A DNA stretch of 46,285 nucleotides from a virus. A program made the position numbers and the translations under genes. This document shows, one piece after another, positions 24,183-32,991 of this stretch; position 1 is the stretch's first letter, and each line of letters begins with the position of its first letter. A model generated the notes under the pieces. The model was given only the letters and a program-made list of their open reading frames with translations, searched no databases and had not been told where the DNA came from. Location: positions 1 to 46,285 of IMG/VR virus record IMGVR_UViG_3300031646_000503. One strand, written 5' to 3'.

Positions 24183-25940
24183 GTGGCAAAAATAACTAGA
24201 ATGCAACAACGCCGCGGGTTACACCGTGATCTTCCGCTTCCTTTAAAGCCGGGGGAAATTGGATTAACTACTGACACTCGTGAATTATTTATTGGCAACG
24301 ATACAGCCGATGCATTAGGTGGTATTCATAATAAAACAGTTCAAGTAGGAAATGTTAACGGTGGGTATAACCATGTTAATTCTTTGCTTACTGATAATAT
24401 TATTGAGTTTACAGTAAAGCGTTCTATTATTGATAACGAAACAGGTGTAGGCCCGTTTACAGTTGAAAAAATACATTCAGGACTTAGTGCATTAGCCGGC
24501 GCCTCAATTACATTGGAAACTGGTATTAATGACCAAACATTAAAAATTTACAAATACTCTCCAGCAAATTATAGTCATAAAAAATTATTACCGGGCGATC
24601 CAGATGGTGTACCAATTGTTATTGGTGATTATAATATCAGTGGCACTAATCAGTTAAATTTAGTTGAAGCCTTAGTATCAAATGACATCGTATATGTTGT
24701 ATACTTAAATAAGAAAGATTTAGAAACAAATCTTATCAGTGCATTTAATGCAAATTTTAATCTTAGCAGTGGCAGTTTAACTGACTTAACTTTGAAACTA
24801 TCTGTTGATCAATTATATTTTGACGAATCAACTGGCGAAGGCGTTATTGGTCTTAATAATGCTCAAATAACTGATACGAGTTATACTAACGCGGCCGCCA
24901 AGACTGTTAAAACTTGGTTGCAAGAATGGATCACATCAGCAAGCAATGCAATCAATGCCGCATTTGTTACAGAAGGAATAGCCTATTATAGTAATAGCAG
25001 TTTAACAGGTGGTAAAGGCATTGCAAGATTTGGTGATGATACAGATGGTAATAGTACAGCAGAAAGTGCAATACCATCATATACATTTGATAGTGATTTA
25101 GGATTTAGCACACGAAGTCATGTAGCGGCAAGTAATATGGCAAAGTTTCTTAACCATTCGTGGCTTATGGAAGGTTCCACACCAACTAGAGAATTATCAC
25201 ATTTAAGATCAAATATTAAGATTGTTACAGAAAATAATGCTGGCGATCTATGGTCAAATATAGCAATTGGAAATCCATTACTTAGAGAATGTAGACCAAC
25301 AAATGTTTCAGGATCGGCCGGCAACCAAGTAAGAGGTACGCAAACAATGCGTCTTTTAGGTTCAAGTTCAACAACAAATCAAGTTAATATAGGTGGTGTT
25401 TATTATAATACTTCCGGAACAAGAAATCTTGAGATGGATTATGTTGTTGAGTGGTATGACGCCGGCCCAGTAACTTATCATGTTGTAAGAACAGGTAAAG
25501 CAACTGTTAGTATGCCTATGCTTGCTGATGGAACTAATGTTTATGGTCACGCATTGATACTAGACCAGTGGAATGAAATGGACATTATGAATGCAACTGG
25601 TGCAATTAGTTTTGCAGTTGGTGCAGATTTTGACTTAGGTGTTATAGTTTCACCAATAGTAACAATTTATGGTGACCCAGTTATTACTAATGAGTATGCT
25701 GGCACATCAGCATTATCGGATGCCGCGTTTAACACAAAATATGGCGTGACGCCAAGCGTAGCACTTGTTTCACGTAATACAACTGTTGAAATGGACGCGG
25801 CGGTTACAGCAGATACACAAGTATTTTGGGCAGATGATGATTCGACTAGTGCAACATATAAACAGTATTTTGGTTTTATAACATACAGTAATACAAGACC
25901 CGTATCAGGGCATATTAGATTTATTAATAAACGTTTTTAA
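24183..25940 (+). CDS. Tail fibre-like structural protein
   Basis: A 585-residue protein with a GTG start nine bases after GGAG. The N-terminus (MQQRRGLHRDLPLPLKPGEI, then ELFIGND) is the typical anchor of phage fibre and adhesin proteins that attach to the tail. The rest is long, beta-rich and T/N/S/G-rich without catalytic motifs, fitting a host-recognition fibre. The next gene has an independent early promoter. Confidence 0.75.
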   Translation: MAKITRMQQRRGLHRDLPLPLKPGEIGLTTDTRELFIGNDTADALGGIHNKTVQVGNVNGGYNHVNSLLTDNIIEFTVKRSIIDNETGVGPFTVEKIHSGLSALAGASITLETGINDQTLKIYKYSPANYSHKKLLPGDPDGVPIVIGDYNISGTNQLNLVEALVSNDIVYVVYLNKKDLETNLISAFNANFNLSSGSLTDLTLKLSVDQLYFDESTGEGVIGLNNAQITDTSYTNAAAKTVKTWLQEWITSASNAINAAFVTEGIAYYSNSSLTGGKGIARFGDDTDGNSTAESAIPSYTFDSDLGFSTRSHVAASNMAKFLNHSWLMEGSTPTRELSHLRSNIKIVTENNAGDLWSNIAIGNPLLRECRPTNVSGSAGNQVRGTQTMRLLGSSSTTNQVNIGGVYYNTSGTRNLEMDYVVEWYDAGPVTYHVVRTGKATVSMPMLADGTNVYGHALILDQWNEMDIMNATGAISFAVGADFDLGVIVSPIVTIYGDPVITNEYAGTSALSDAAFNTKYGVTPSVALVSRNTTVEMDAAVTADTQVFWADDDSTSATYKQYFGFITYSNTRPVSGHIRFINKRF

Positions 25941-25945
25941 GTCTT

Positions 25946-25974
25946 GACATCTTTTCGTTATTAAGTTATAATTA
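25946..25974 (+). promoter_or_regulatory. Consensus early promoter
   Basis: TTGACA (25946-25951), 17 bases, TATAAT (25969-25974), a perfect sigma-70 consensus. ATG 25989 follows after 14 bases with no SD, so the leader is very short. Confidence 0.9.
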
Positions 25975-25988
25975 AACAAAAGTTAAAA

Positions 25989-26231
25989 ATGAAACAGTTT
26001 GGTGTATTTTTAGTATGCCTACCTTGTATGGGTTGTGCCGCATTGCCGCCTATAGTTGAAGTAGCATCGTGGATTAAAACAGGAGCGGATGTAATCTCAT
26101 ATATTGAAACCGATAAGACAACCGCTGATCATGCATTATCGTATGTTATGAATAAAGATTGCAGTGCATTCTATCTCTTACAAGGTAAAGCAATATGTTA
26201 TAAAGAGGATAAAATATGGCCGCCAATGTAG
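25989..26231 (+). CDS. Small exported protein, possible lipoprotein
   Basis: An 80-residue protein with a hydrophobic signal-like N-terminus, MKQFGVFLVCLPCMGCAA. Cys16 follows a lipobox-like LPCMGC, so lipoprotein processing is possible. Further cysteines at 12 and 13 and near the C-terminus could form disulfides. A consensus early promoter drives it together with MazG, the SET protein and the Sm-like protein, whose genes overlap or abut. Envelope function unknown. Confidence 0.6.
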   Translation: MKQFGVFLVCLPCMGCAALPPIVEVASWIKTGADVISYIETDKTTADHALSYVMNKDCSAFYLLQGKAICYKEDKIWPPM

Positions 26232-26617
26232 ACTTAAATAAGTATCAAGATTTTGTAGAAGCAGTAACTTCGGTTGAGAGCAATGAATTAGCACTAATGG
26301 TGCAACGAATGTCTGATTTAGAAAAAGAAGGCATTAACATGGCATTACTGTTAACAGGGGCAATTGGATTATCAAGCGAGGGAGGCGAGGTTAGTGAGAT
26401 CGTTAAGAAGTGTATTTTTCAAGGCAAGCCTATGGATGTATTTCATCTTAAACGCGAATTGGGCGATATTATGTGGTATTGGATTAGCAGTTGCAGGGCT
26501 CTTAATTTGGACCCAAATGAAGTAGTTGCAGAGAATGTAAAGAAATTACAAGAACGATATCCCGACGGTAAGTTTGATGTTTGGCATAGCGAAAATCGCA
26601 AGGAAGGCGATTTATAA
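26216..26617 (+). CDS. mazG: MazG-like nucleoside triphosphate pyrophosphohydrolase
   Basis: A 133-residue protein with the MazG/all-alpha NTP-PPase metal site: SSEGGEVSEIVKK (E55, E58, E61) and RELGDIMWYW (E81, D84). A GAGG SD precedes ATG 26216, which overlaps the previous gene by 16 bases. Phage MazG proteins hydrolyse (d)NTPs and have been proposed to influence (p)ppGpp levels. It pairs conceptually with the HD hydrolase at 2492. Confidence 0.85.
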   Translation: MAANVDLNKYQDFVEAVTSVESNELALMVQRMSDLEKEGINMALLLTGAIGLSSEGGEVSEIVKKCIFQGKPMDVFHLKRELGDIMWYWISSCRALNLDPNEVVAENVKKLQERYPDGKFDVWHSENRKEGDL

Positions 26618-26937
26618 TGTATAGACCATTGCCAGACGGATTAACTATTAAAGATAGCGGTATAGATGGTTTAGGCGTAGTAGCAACAAAGGAGTTTAAA
26701 TCAGATACTGTATTAGGAATTGTGCATATCGCAAATAAAAATTTTCCACATGGGTATATAAGAACAGCATTGGGTGCTTTTTATAATCATTCAGATGAAC
26801 CCAATTGTGTTGTATTCAATGGATTCTGGCACCAAATAAAAGTTAAATATTTAGTAACACAAAATAACATTAACATAGGTGATGAATTAACAGCAAAATA
26901 TTCATTGTATACAGTTGATGATGATTCATGGGAGTAA
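26617..26937 (+). CDS. SET-domain protein (putative protein lysine methyltransferase)
   Basis: A 106-residue protein reduced to the core SET motifs: SGIDGLGVVAT (14-24), the SAM-binding FYNHSDEPNC (55-64), and INIGDELTAKYS (85-96) with the closing tyrosine Y95. These match the GxG, NHS and GDE-Y signatures. No pre-SET or post-SET cysteines are present. SET enzymes methylate lysines on proteins. In a phage, targets could be ribosomal proteins, elongation factors or virion proteins; unknown here. Overlaps MazG by one base. Confidence 0.75.
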   Translation: MYRPLPDGLTIKDSGIDGLGVVATKEFKSDTVLGIVHIANKNFPHGYIRTALGAFYNHSDEPNCVVFNGFWHQIKVKYLVTQNNINIGDELTAKYSLYTVDDDSWE

Positions 26938-26940
26938 AAA

Positions 26941-27255
26941 ATGTTAAAAACAAATAAATTTAAAGAAAATGAGATTGTAAGTGTTAAGTTAATATCGGGC
27001 GAAGAAGTTGTTACTAAACTTGGTAAATCTAAAGATGATTTTTATGTGTTTATAAAACCAGTAGTATTATCAGTAACTCCGCAAGGTATGGGACTTGCTC
27101 CATATATGATGACAGCAGATGCAAATAAACTTATAATTAATGTGCATGAACGTAACGTTATTGCGATGGCAGAATCGCAGGATGCAGTAACACAAGAATA
27201 TACTAAAGCGACAACAGGTATTATAACATCTCCAAAAGCAGGCCTTATTAAGTAA
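26941..27255 (+). CDS. Sm/Hfq-like small protein
   Basis: A 104-residue protein with a GGGAG SD. The N-terminal 60 residues (NEIVSVKLISGEEVVTKL, then FYVFIKPVVLSV) have the strand pattern of Sm-like proteins, in which VxVxLxxGxxxxGxL begins the barrel. I recall similar Hfq/Lsm-like proteins in T4-like marine phages. RNA binding is suggested, not shown. A late promoter overlaps its stop codon. Confidence 0.5.
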   Translation: MLKTNKFKENEIVSVKLISGEEVVTKLGKSKDDFYVFIKPVVLSVTPQGMGLAPYMMTADANKLIINVHERNVIAMAESQDAVTQEYTKATTGIITSPKAGLIK

Positions 27256-27261
27256 TAAATA
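27255..27261 (+). promoter_or_regulatory. T4-type late promoter, leaderless arrangement
   Basis: ATAAATA, exactly five bases, then ATG 27267. No SD. Likely drives PAAR and possibly the metabolic genes downstream. Confidence 0.78.
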
Positions 27262-27266
27262 ATGTT

Positions 27267-27560
27267 ATGACGATACCAATACATAGAGATACAGATGCAA
27301 GGGCATGTGGAGCCACAACAGTAGTTGCAGGAAATTCCACTGTTAAAGCAAATAATTTATTAGTTTCAGTTGATGGTGATCCAAATTCACACGGAGGCGG
27401 CCCATTGGGTGCAACTAGTAATAAAGTATTTTGTCATAATATTTTAGTAGTACATCATGCACCAGATCCAGCCGGTGCGGATGCTTTGTGTCCCCCTCTC
27501 GGCGGCGCTCATTGTGGTCCAAGTACTGCCCAAGGATCACCAGATGTCCACACAGGATAA
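27267..27560 (+). CDS. PAAR-repeat tail spike tip protein
   Basis: A 97-residue protein with the PAAR-like layout: HRDTDARACGATTVVAGNS near the N-terminus, VNGxP-like DGDPNSHGGGPL, and repeated short turns with H and C residues (CHN, HH, GAHCGP) that would bind a metal at the tip. It sharpens the gp5-type spike that pierces the envelope. Length and late leaderless promoter fit. Confidence 0.82.
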   Translation: MTIPIHRDTDARACGATTVVAGNSTVKANNLLVSVDGDPNSHGGGPLGATSNKVFCHNILVVHHAPDPAGADALCPPLGGAHCGPSTAQGSPDVHTG

Positions 27561-27563
27561 AAT

Positions 27564-27881
27564 ATGTTCATTTGGTTTTTTATACTTAAAGCGTGTCTTA
27601 CCGGAGTTATTGGTTCAGCCTTTTATGCCTGGTTTAAAACTACACGGATGGGCGTATGGTTTGATAACAAGTTAGATAGTTTATTGAATCGAATCTCAGG
27701 TAGACTAGATATAGAAGTTTTAAAAAAGAAAGAAAAAGTGTTTAAAAAATTACCAATAGAAGTTCAAACACAACAAGATAGATTAAAAGACATTGAAAAA
27801 AGATTAAAAAAATTAGAAGAAGAACGCAACCTTGAAAAAGAGTTGTGGCATAAAATAAAAGCAAATCCTCCAAGGAAATGA
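27564..27881 (+). CDS. Membrane-anchored coiled-coil protein
   Basis: A 105-residue protein with one N-terminal membrane segment (WFFILKACLTGVIGSAFYAWF) and a highly charged helical remainder, with a coiled coil at about residues 65-95 (QQDRLKDIEKRLKKLEEE). An AGGA SD lies just upstream. It resembles small phage spanin/Rz-like or holin-accessory proteins in layout only. It links the PAAR gene and the aldehyde dehydrogenase gene within a few bases. Confidence 0.55.
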   Translation: MFIWFFILKACLTGVIGSAFYAWFKTTRMGVWFDNKLDSLLNRISGRLDIEVLKKKEKVFKKLPIEVQTQQDRLKDIEKRLKKLEEERNLEKELWHKIKANPPRK

Positions 27882-27882
27882 T

Positions 27883-29289
27883 ATGACCACCAAGCAAGAT
27901 GATTATAATAATATAGTTATAAAATCAAAAAATGTATTTTTATGGTGGAGAGATGTTCCAGCGCCACAGCGTGGTGAATTAATACGTATATATGGAAATA
28001 TATTACGTAATAATTTACATAAATTAGGAGGCATGGTTACAAAAGAATCTCGTAAAATTAAAGTTGAAGGACGAGGCGAAGTACAAGAAGCAATTGATAT
28101 GTGTGATTTTGCTGTTGGCCTTAGTAGACAATTATATGGATTAACAATGCCAAGTGAACGTCCCGAACATCGATTGCAGGAAATATGGCATCCTTTGGGC
28201 CCTGTCGGTGTTATTACTGCATTTAATTTCCCAGTTGCACCTTGGGCATGGAATTTTTGTTTAGCAATTGTCTGCGGAAATCCAGTTATTTGGAAACCCA
28301 GTAATAAAACAGAAGAATGTGCAAAAATATGTTTACGGTTATGGAAGATAGCAGTTGAAGAATGGGGCATTGACGAAAGAGCAGTCGATTTATTAAAATT
28401 AGTACTTGGTGGTAAAAAACAAGCAGAATGGATCGCTGATGATTCAGATATAAAGTTAGTAAGTGCTACGGGTAGTGTTGAAATGGGTAAAGTATTATCC
28501 CCGCGTGTAGCAAAGCGTTTAGGTAAAATTTTATTAGAATTGGGTGGTAATAATGCCGCTATTATTTCAAATAAAGCAAATATAGATTTGGCAGTTAGGG
28601 CGTGTGTATTTTCAGCAGTAGGCACGGCCGGCCAGCGGTGTACAACATTGCGTAGAGCATTTGTACATAAAGAGATTTATACTGAGTTTGTTGATAAATT
28701 GGTAAATGCTTATACTAAAGTTGTTCCGGGAGATCCTGAAAATATAAAGGTACTAATGGGTCCATTAATCAGTAAAGAATCTTTCGATGCTATGCAAGAT
28801 GTTTTAAAAGAATGTAAATTAAATGATGCTACAGTTCACGGCGGCGATCGGTGTGATCCAGCATATAAGTTAGGCGGTAAAAATGAATATTATGTTACTC
28901 CGGCCATTGTTGAATTAGATAGGCCAACTGAGTTAACATTACAAGAAACATTTGCACCTATTTTGTATGTAATGCCGTATCAACATTTAAGAGATGCAAT
29001 TGAGATGCAAAACAATGTTTCACAAGGTTTAAGTAGTTGTATTTTTACAACTAATATGCAAGAGATGGAACATTTTATTAGTGCCCATGGTAGTGATTGT
29101 GGAATTGCAAATGTTAATATTGGCCCAAGCGGTGCAGAAATTGGCGGCGCTTTTGGTGGAGAAAAAGACACTGGCGGCGGCCGCGAAAGTGGCAGTGACG
29201 CTTGGAAAAGTTATATGCGTCGACAAACGGTAACCATTAACTATGGAGACCAGTTGCCATTGGCGCAAGGCATTAAGTTTGATGTGTAG
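27883..29289 (+). CDS. ALDH7-type aldehyde dehydrogenase (antiquitin/AmaB-like)
   Basis: A 468-residue aldehyde dehydrogenase. FNFPVAPWAWNF and WKPSNKTEECA bind the cofactor, LELGGNNAAI carries the general-base glutamate, and GTAGQRCTTLRR carries catalytic Cys253. The GTAGQRCTT and PAIVELDRPTELTLQETFAPILYV blocks point to ALDH7, whose bacterial members oxidise alpha-aminoadipate semialdehyde (lysine breakdown), and sometimes betaine or other aldehydes. Slightly shorter than cellular enzymes (about 500). AGGAA SD. It lies two bases before putA, forming a two-gene amino-acid oxidation unit. Confidence 0.88.
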   Translation: MTTKQDDYNNIVIKSKNVFLWWRDVPAPQRGELIRIYGNILRNNLHKLGGMVTKESRKIKVEGRGEVQEAIDMCDFAVGLSRQLYGLTMPSERPEHRLQEIWHPLGPVGVITAFNFPVAPWAWNFCLAIVCGNPVIWKPSNKTEECAKICLRLWKIAVEEWGIDERAVDLLKLVLGGKKQAEWIADDSDIKLVSATGSVEMGKVLSPRVAKRLGKILLELGGNNAAIISNKANIDLAVRACVFSAVGTAGQRCTTLRRAFVHKEIYTEFVDKLVNAYTKVVPGDPENIKVLMGPLISKESFDAMQDVLKECKLNDATVHGGDRCDPAYKLGGKNEYYVTPAIVELDRPTELTLQETFAPILYVMPYQHLRDAIEMQNNVSQGLSSCIFTTNMQEMEHFISAHGSDCGIANVNIGPSGAEIGGAFGGEKDTGGGRESGSDAWKSYMRRQTVTINYGDQLPLAQGIKFDV

Positions 29290-29291
29290 CA

Positions 29292-32147
29292 ATGTATACA
29301 ATATTTTCTTATCACCCTTATTATCGTAAAGATGAGAAAGATGTTGTCTTTCAATTAAAAGATTACATAGAAGAAAGTACTAAACAGCAAGGCCGTGCTT
29401 TTGCTATATATAGTTCCAATCTATATAACGATGCTGTACAACTACATGAAACTTCGTTAAAAGTTAAAGATAACTTTATAACAAAAATTCTCAATACTTA
29501 TAAATTAAACACAGAAGAAGGAAAATCCTTAATGTCTTTAGCAGAGGCATTAATTCGTATTCCTGATAGTTATACAAAAGATGCTATTATTAAAGATAAA
29601 TTATCTATTGTAGATTGGAAGCAGTTAGATACAGAAACATTAACTTCTTGGTTTAGTAAGTATGGATTACATGTTGCATCAACTGTAACAGGTATCAAAC
29701 AAGTTACTGGTCGATTAGGTAAAGTTACTGTACGTACAGTTGTTTTAGAATTTGTTAAAGCAATAGGAGCCAATTTTGTTTTAGGTGAGAATATTATAAA
29801 AGCAACATCTAAAGCAAAGTTAGCACGTAAAAAAGGTTATTGTTTTAGTTTTGACATGTTAGGTGAAAGGGCAGTAACACAATTAGATGCAGAAAAATAT
29901 TATAATAGTTACAATTACTCATTAGGACTTTTAGAGGAAAATGATAATCTTAGTATTAAGTTAAGTGCCTTACATCCCCGTTATGAATACTTACAGCAAA
30001 ATAGAGTTGTTAATGAGTTAACAGACAAGTTAGTACAGTTAGTAATAAAAGCAGAAGAAAGTAATGTAACAATTACTATTGATGCAGAAGAAGCAGATAA
30101 GTTAGATTTAAGTTTTTTAGTTATTGATAATATGCTAAAGAGATATGTACCAAAGCCTGGAGTATTAGGGTTTGCATTACAAGCATATCAAAAGAGAGCA
30201 TTCTGGGTTATAGATTATATTGTAGAGTTAGCAACGAAATATAATACAAAGTTTAATGTTAGATTAGTTAAGGGTGCATATTGGGATACTGAAATAAAAA
30301 TAGCACAAGAATTAGGATTAGATTATCCTGTTTTTACAAATAAAAATTGTACAGACATTTCTTATGTTGCTTGTGCAATTAAAATGAAAAAGCATTTAGA
30401 TTATATCTATCCAGCGTTTGCAACACATAATCCATTTACTGTTATGGTTATTAAAGGTTTGTATAAACGAGATGAATTCGAATTCCAAAGATTACATGGT
30501 ATGGGAGAAGGGTTGCATAATGTCCTTATTGAGAGAGGATATAAATCTCGCATTTATGCACCAGTTGGAATATATAAAGATTTGCTTGCATACTTAGTTA
30601 GGCGTTTACTTGAAAATGGAGCAAACACAAGTTTCTTAAATATACAAGTTGTTAAAAATCTTTTTGATGGTCATGATTATCGATGGTTAGGAATGCCACA
30701 TACGTTATTACCAACTTGGAAAGATATTTTCCCTGATAGAAAAAATAGTAAAGGATTAGATATCACGTGTCCAATAACGTTAAACAAGTTATTGGAAATA
30801 GATATTGAAGTTCCTAAACAGGAAGAAATGAGAATATCAGATCAATCTAATCAAATGAATAAAGGACATGAAGCCTTTCCAAGTTGGAGTAATACACCAG
30901 TACAAGAAAGAACAAAAATAATTAGAACGTTTGCTGATAAGTTAGAAGAACACACGCCACAACTTATTAATATAATGGCAAAGGAAGCACACAAAACGTT
31001 AGCAGATAGTATTGCTGAAATTAGAGAAGCAGTCGATTTTTGTAGATATTATTCTAGCGTTGCAGAGCAAATGAGTGTTACAAAAACTAATCAAAGTGTT
31101 ACCGGTGAATTAAATCAATATGTTTATAAGCCGCGAGGTTTGTGGACTACTATTAGTCCGTGGAATTTTCCGGTTGCAATTTTTGTAGGACCTATGGTTG
31201 GTGCATTAGTTGTTGGAAATACTGTAATGGCAAAACCAGCAGAACAAACAACTGGCATTGCAAAGTATATTTTTAATTTATTAAAAGAAGCAGGCCTGCC
31301 AGAGAATGTTGCTAATTTAGCAAATGCTAATAGAATGTTTGCAACTGGGTTAGTAGTTAATTCAAATGTAAAAGGAGTTACATTTACTGGAAGTGAAGAA
31401 TCTGCAAAGAAAATTAATCAAGTATTAGCAACTAGAGAAACATATATAAAACGTATATATGCAGAAACTGGTGGTGTTAATTGGATGATAGTTGATAGTA
31501 GTGCCTTATTAGAGCAAGCAGTTCTCGATACAGTTGCAGGCGCTTTTAATAGCGCCGGCCAGCGTTGTAGTGCAACTCGTATTGTTGCTGTACATGAAGG
31601 TATCTATGATGATTTTAAGAAAATGTTAATAGGCGCTACTAACGAATTGAAAACAGGCCTAGCAACTGATTTTACTACGGATGTAGGGCCCATTATTGAT
31701 AAGGGTGCATACAACAACCTGATATCTTATAACACCGCTGTAAAGGGCTCTGAGGGCGTTATAGCCCCCTGTATAATTGAAATAGACAATGCAGAAGAAA
31801 TAACTGAACAATTTGGACCAATTTTACATATTTTAAGGTTTACAAATGAAAGTTTTTCAAGTATAATTAATACTATTAATAATAGTGAATATGGCTTAAC
31901 GTTAGGGATTCAAAGTCGTGTTCCTAGTAATATTAATTATATAGTAAATAATGTTAACGTAGGTAATATTTATATTAACAGAAATCAAATAGGTGCAGTA
32001 GTTGAAAGCCAACCGTTTGGTGGTGTTGCCCGAAGTGGCACGGGCCCAAAAGCAGGCGGCCAAGATTACTTAAAACAGTTTGTTTATGAACAGTCAATTA
32101 GTAATAATATTACTGCTATAGGAGGAAATATTGAATTACTCAGTTAA
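29292..32147 (+). CDS. putA: Bifunctional proline dehydrogenase / P5C dehydrogenase (PutA)
   Basis: A 951-residue protein. The N-terminal proline dehydrogenase barrel shows SIKLSALHPRYE, VRLVKGAYWDTEIK (about 322-335), EFQRLHGMGEGL, and YAPVGIYKDLLAYLVRRLLENGAN by parts. The C-terminal aldehyde dehydrogenase has TISPWNFPVAIF, FTGSEESAKKI, ETGGVN and NSAGQRCSATR (Cys759). There is no N-terminal ribbon-helix-helix repressor. A stretch after GPIIDKGAYNN is shortened relative to cellular P5CDH, so it is compact compared with about 1,000-1,300 residues in bacteria. It converts proline to glutamate, passing electrons to quinone and NAD. The ATG is two bases after the ALDH stop with no SD, so translation is likely coupled. 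Confidence 0.92.
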   Translation: MYTIFSYHPYYRKDEKDVVFQLKDYIEESTKQQGRAFAIYSSNLYNDAVQLHETSLKVKDNFITKILNTYKLNTEEGKSLMSLAEALIRIPDSYTKDAIIKDKLSIVDWKQLDTETLTSWFSKYGLHVASTVTGIKQVTGRLGKVTVRTVVLEFVKAIGANFVLGENIIKATSKAKLARKKGYCFSFDMLGERAVTQLDAEKYYNSYNYSLGLLEENDNLSIKLSALHPRYEYLQQNRVVNELTDKLVQLVIKAEESNVTITIDAEEADKLDLSFLVIDNMLKRYVPKPGVLGFALQAYQKRAFWVIDYIVELATKYNTKFNVRLVKGAYWDTEIKIAQELGLDYPVFTNKNCTDISYVACAIKMKKHLDYIYPAFATHNPFTVMVIKGLYKRDEFEFQRLHGMGEGLHNVLIERGYKSRIYAPVGIYKDLLAYLVRRLLENGANTSFLNIQVVKNLFDGHDYRWLGMPHTLLPTWKDIFPDRKNSKGLDITCPITLNKLLEIDIEVPKQEEMRISDQSNQMNKGHEAFPSWSNTPVQERTKIIRTFADKLEEHTPQLINIMAKEAHKTLADSIAEIREAVDFCRYYSSVAEQMSVTKTNQSVTGELNQYVYKPRGLWTTISPWNFPVAIFVGPMVGALVVGNTVMAKPAEQTTGIAKYIFNLLKEAGLPENVANLANANRMFATGLVVNSNVKGVTFTGSEESAKKINQVLATRETYIKRIYAETGGVNWMIVDSSALLEQAVLDTVAGAFNSAGQRCSATRIVAVHEGIYDDFKKMLIGATNELKTGLATDFTTDVGPIIDKGAYNNLISYNTAVKGSEGVIAPCIIEIDNAEEITEQFGPILHILRFTNESFSSIINTINNSEYGLTLGIQSRVPSNINYIVNNVNVGNIYINRNQIGAVVESQPFGGVARSGTGPKAGGQDYLKQFVYEQSISNNITAIGGNIELLS

Positions 32148-32496
32148 TGATGTTAATGATGTCAATAAAATATTTGATCACTTTACTGATATGCAGTTAA
32201 TTGATATTGTGGCACGAGCAGAGGATTGGCCGCATGAAAACGTTTATAGAATGGCTCATAAAGAATCATCAGTTGAAGGTGATCCGTGGGAAAAATTTAA
32301 TAAAAGTTTAGAACCAGATGCGGGAGGAAAACTTCCAGTTCCGGTTCGTTTAGAATTAATGAGGGCCGTACAAATACACATGAAGGCAGGAACATTAAAA
32401 CGTCCTCAGTCCAGCGGTTCTTTTTTTGATTCTAAATTTTTTAAATGGGCAATGTGGTTTTGGATTTTTTATTTTATTGTTCAATTTTTTATTTAA
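32131..32496 (+). CDS. Unknown protein with C-terminal membrane segment
   Basis: A 121-residue protein with a TTG start, supported by a strong GGAGG five bases upstream, overlapping the end of putA by 17 bases. The body is soluble and charged; the last 15 residues (FWIFYFIVQFFI) form a tail-anchor-like membrane helix. The overlap ties its expression to putA. Function unknown. Confidence 0.6.
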   Translation: MNYSVNDVNDVNKIFDHFTDMQLIDIVARAEDWPHENVYRMAHKESSVEGDPWEKFNKSLEPDAGGKLPVPVRLELMRAVQIHMKAGTLKRPQSSGSFFDSKFFKWAMWFWIFYFIVQFFI

Positions 32497-32507
32497 AGGA
32501 AAAACAG

Positions 32508-32981
32508 ATGCGTAAGTTAGTTCAAATTACTAAACATAACTACGAAGAGTTTAAATTTAAAGTTGACGATGATCCAGTTAGAGGAGAGCTCGATTTAAAT
32601 TTTCGTTTAACTGCTAATCGAAGTATTTTTGTTTTAGCAAATAGTTCATATGAAAGTGCAATATGTGTTGCATTTACAAATGAAGTTCCAACTACTATAG
32701 ATGAATTAGATTTATTTAGTACAGCCGCTTATTTTAATAGTGGAGGTAATATTGCTGTATTTTATACTGTCTGGAGTAAAAGACCTAAAGCAGGCAGAGA
32801 TTTAGTTTTTGCAGTTTCTGATTACATTGTAGAAAATTCAGAACATGTAAAACGTTTTGTAACCTTGTCGCCAAAAACAAATATGGCTTATAAATTTCAT
32901 ACAATGAATGGCGCAAGTTTGATTCAGGAAAACATCATAACTGACAATTATGAGTACTTCATAAATAATAGTCGGGCATAG
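32508..32981 (+). CDS. Unknown protein
   Basis: A 157-residue protein from ATG 32508, chosen for the AAAGGA SD; a longer frame from 32445 would overlap the previous gene. It begins MRKLVQITKHNYEEFKF and is predicted mixed alpha/beta, with no membrane segment and no known motif. Its last codons contain a late promoter for the small genes that follow. Confidence 0.6.
   Translation: MRKLVQITKHNYEEFKFKVDDDPVRGELDLNFRLTANRSIFVLANSSYESAICVAFTNEVPTTIDELDLFSTAAYFNSGGNIAVFYTVWSKRPKAGRDLVFAVSDYIVENSEHVKRFVTLSPKTNMAYKFHTMNGASLIQENIITDNYEYFINNSRA
32961..32967 (+). promoter_or_regulatory. T4-type late promoter
   Basis: ATAAATA 25 bases before ATG 32992, with an AGGAG SD between. It lies inside the preceding coding region. 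Confidence 0.6.
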
Positions 32982-32991
32982 GAGAAGTAAA

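Noticed and set aside
27457-27675. Overlapping plus-strand frame bridging PAAR and the next gene
   Set aside because: PAAR and the membrane coiled-coil protein explain both halves in their own frames; there is no independent SD.
27903-28625. A 240-codon minus-strand frame antisense to the ALDH7 gene
   Set aside because: The ALDH frame carries all family motifs; the antisense frame lacks an SD, promoter and known motif and is a by-product of codon bias.
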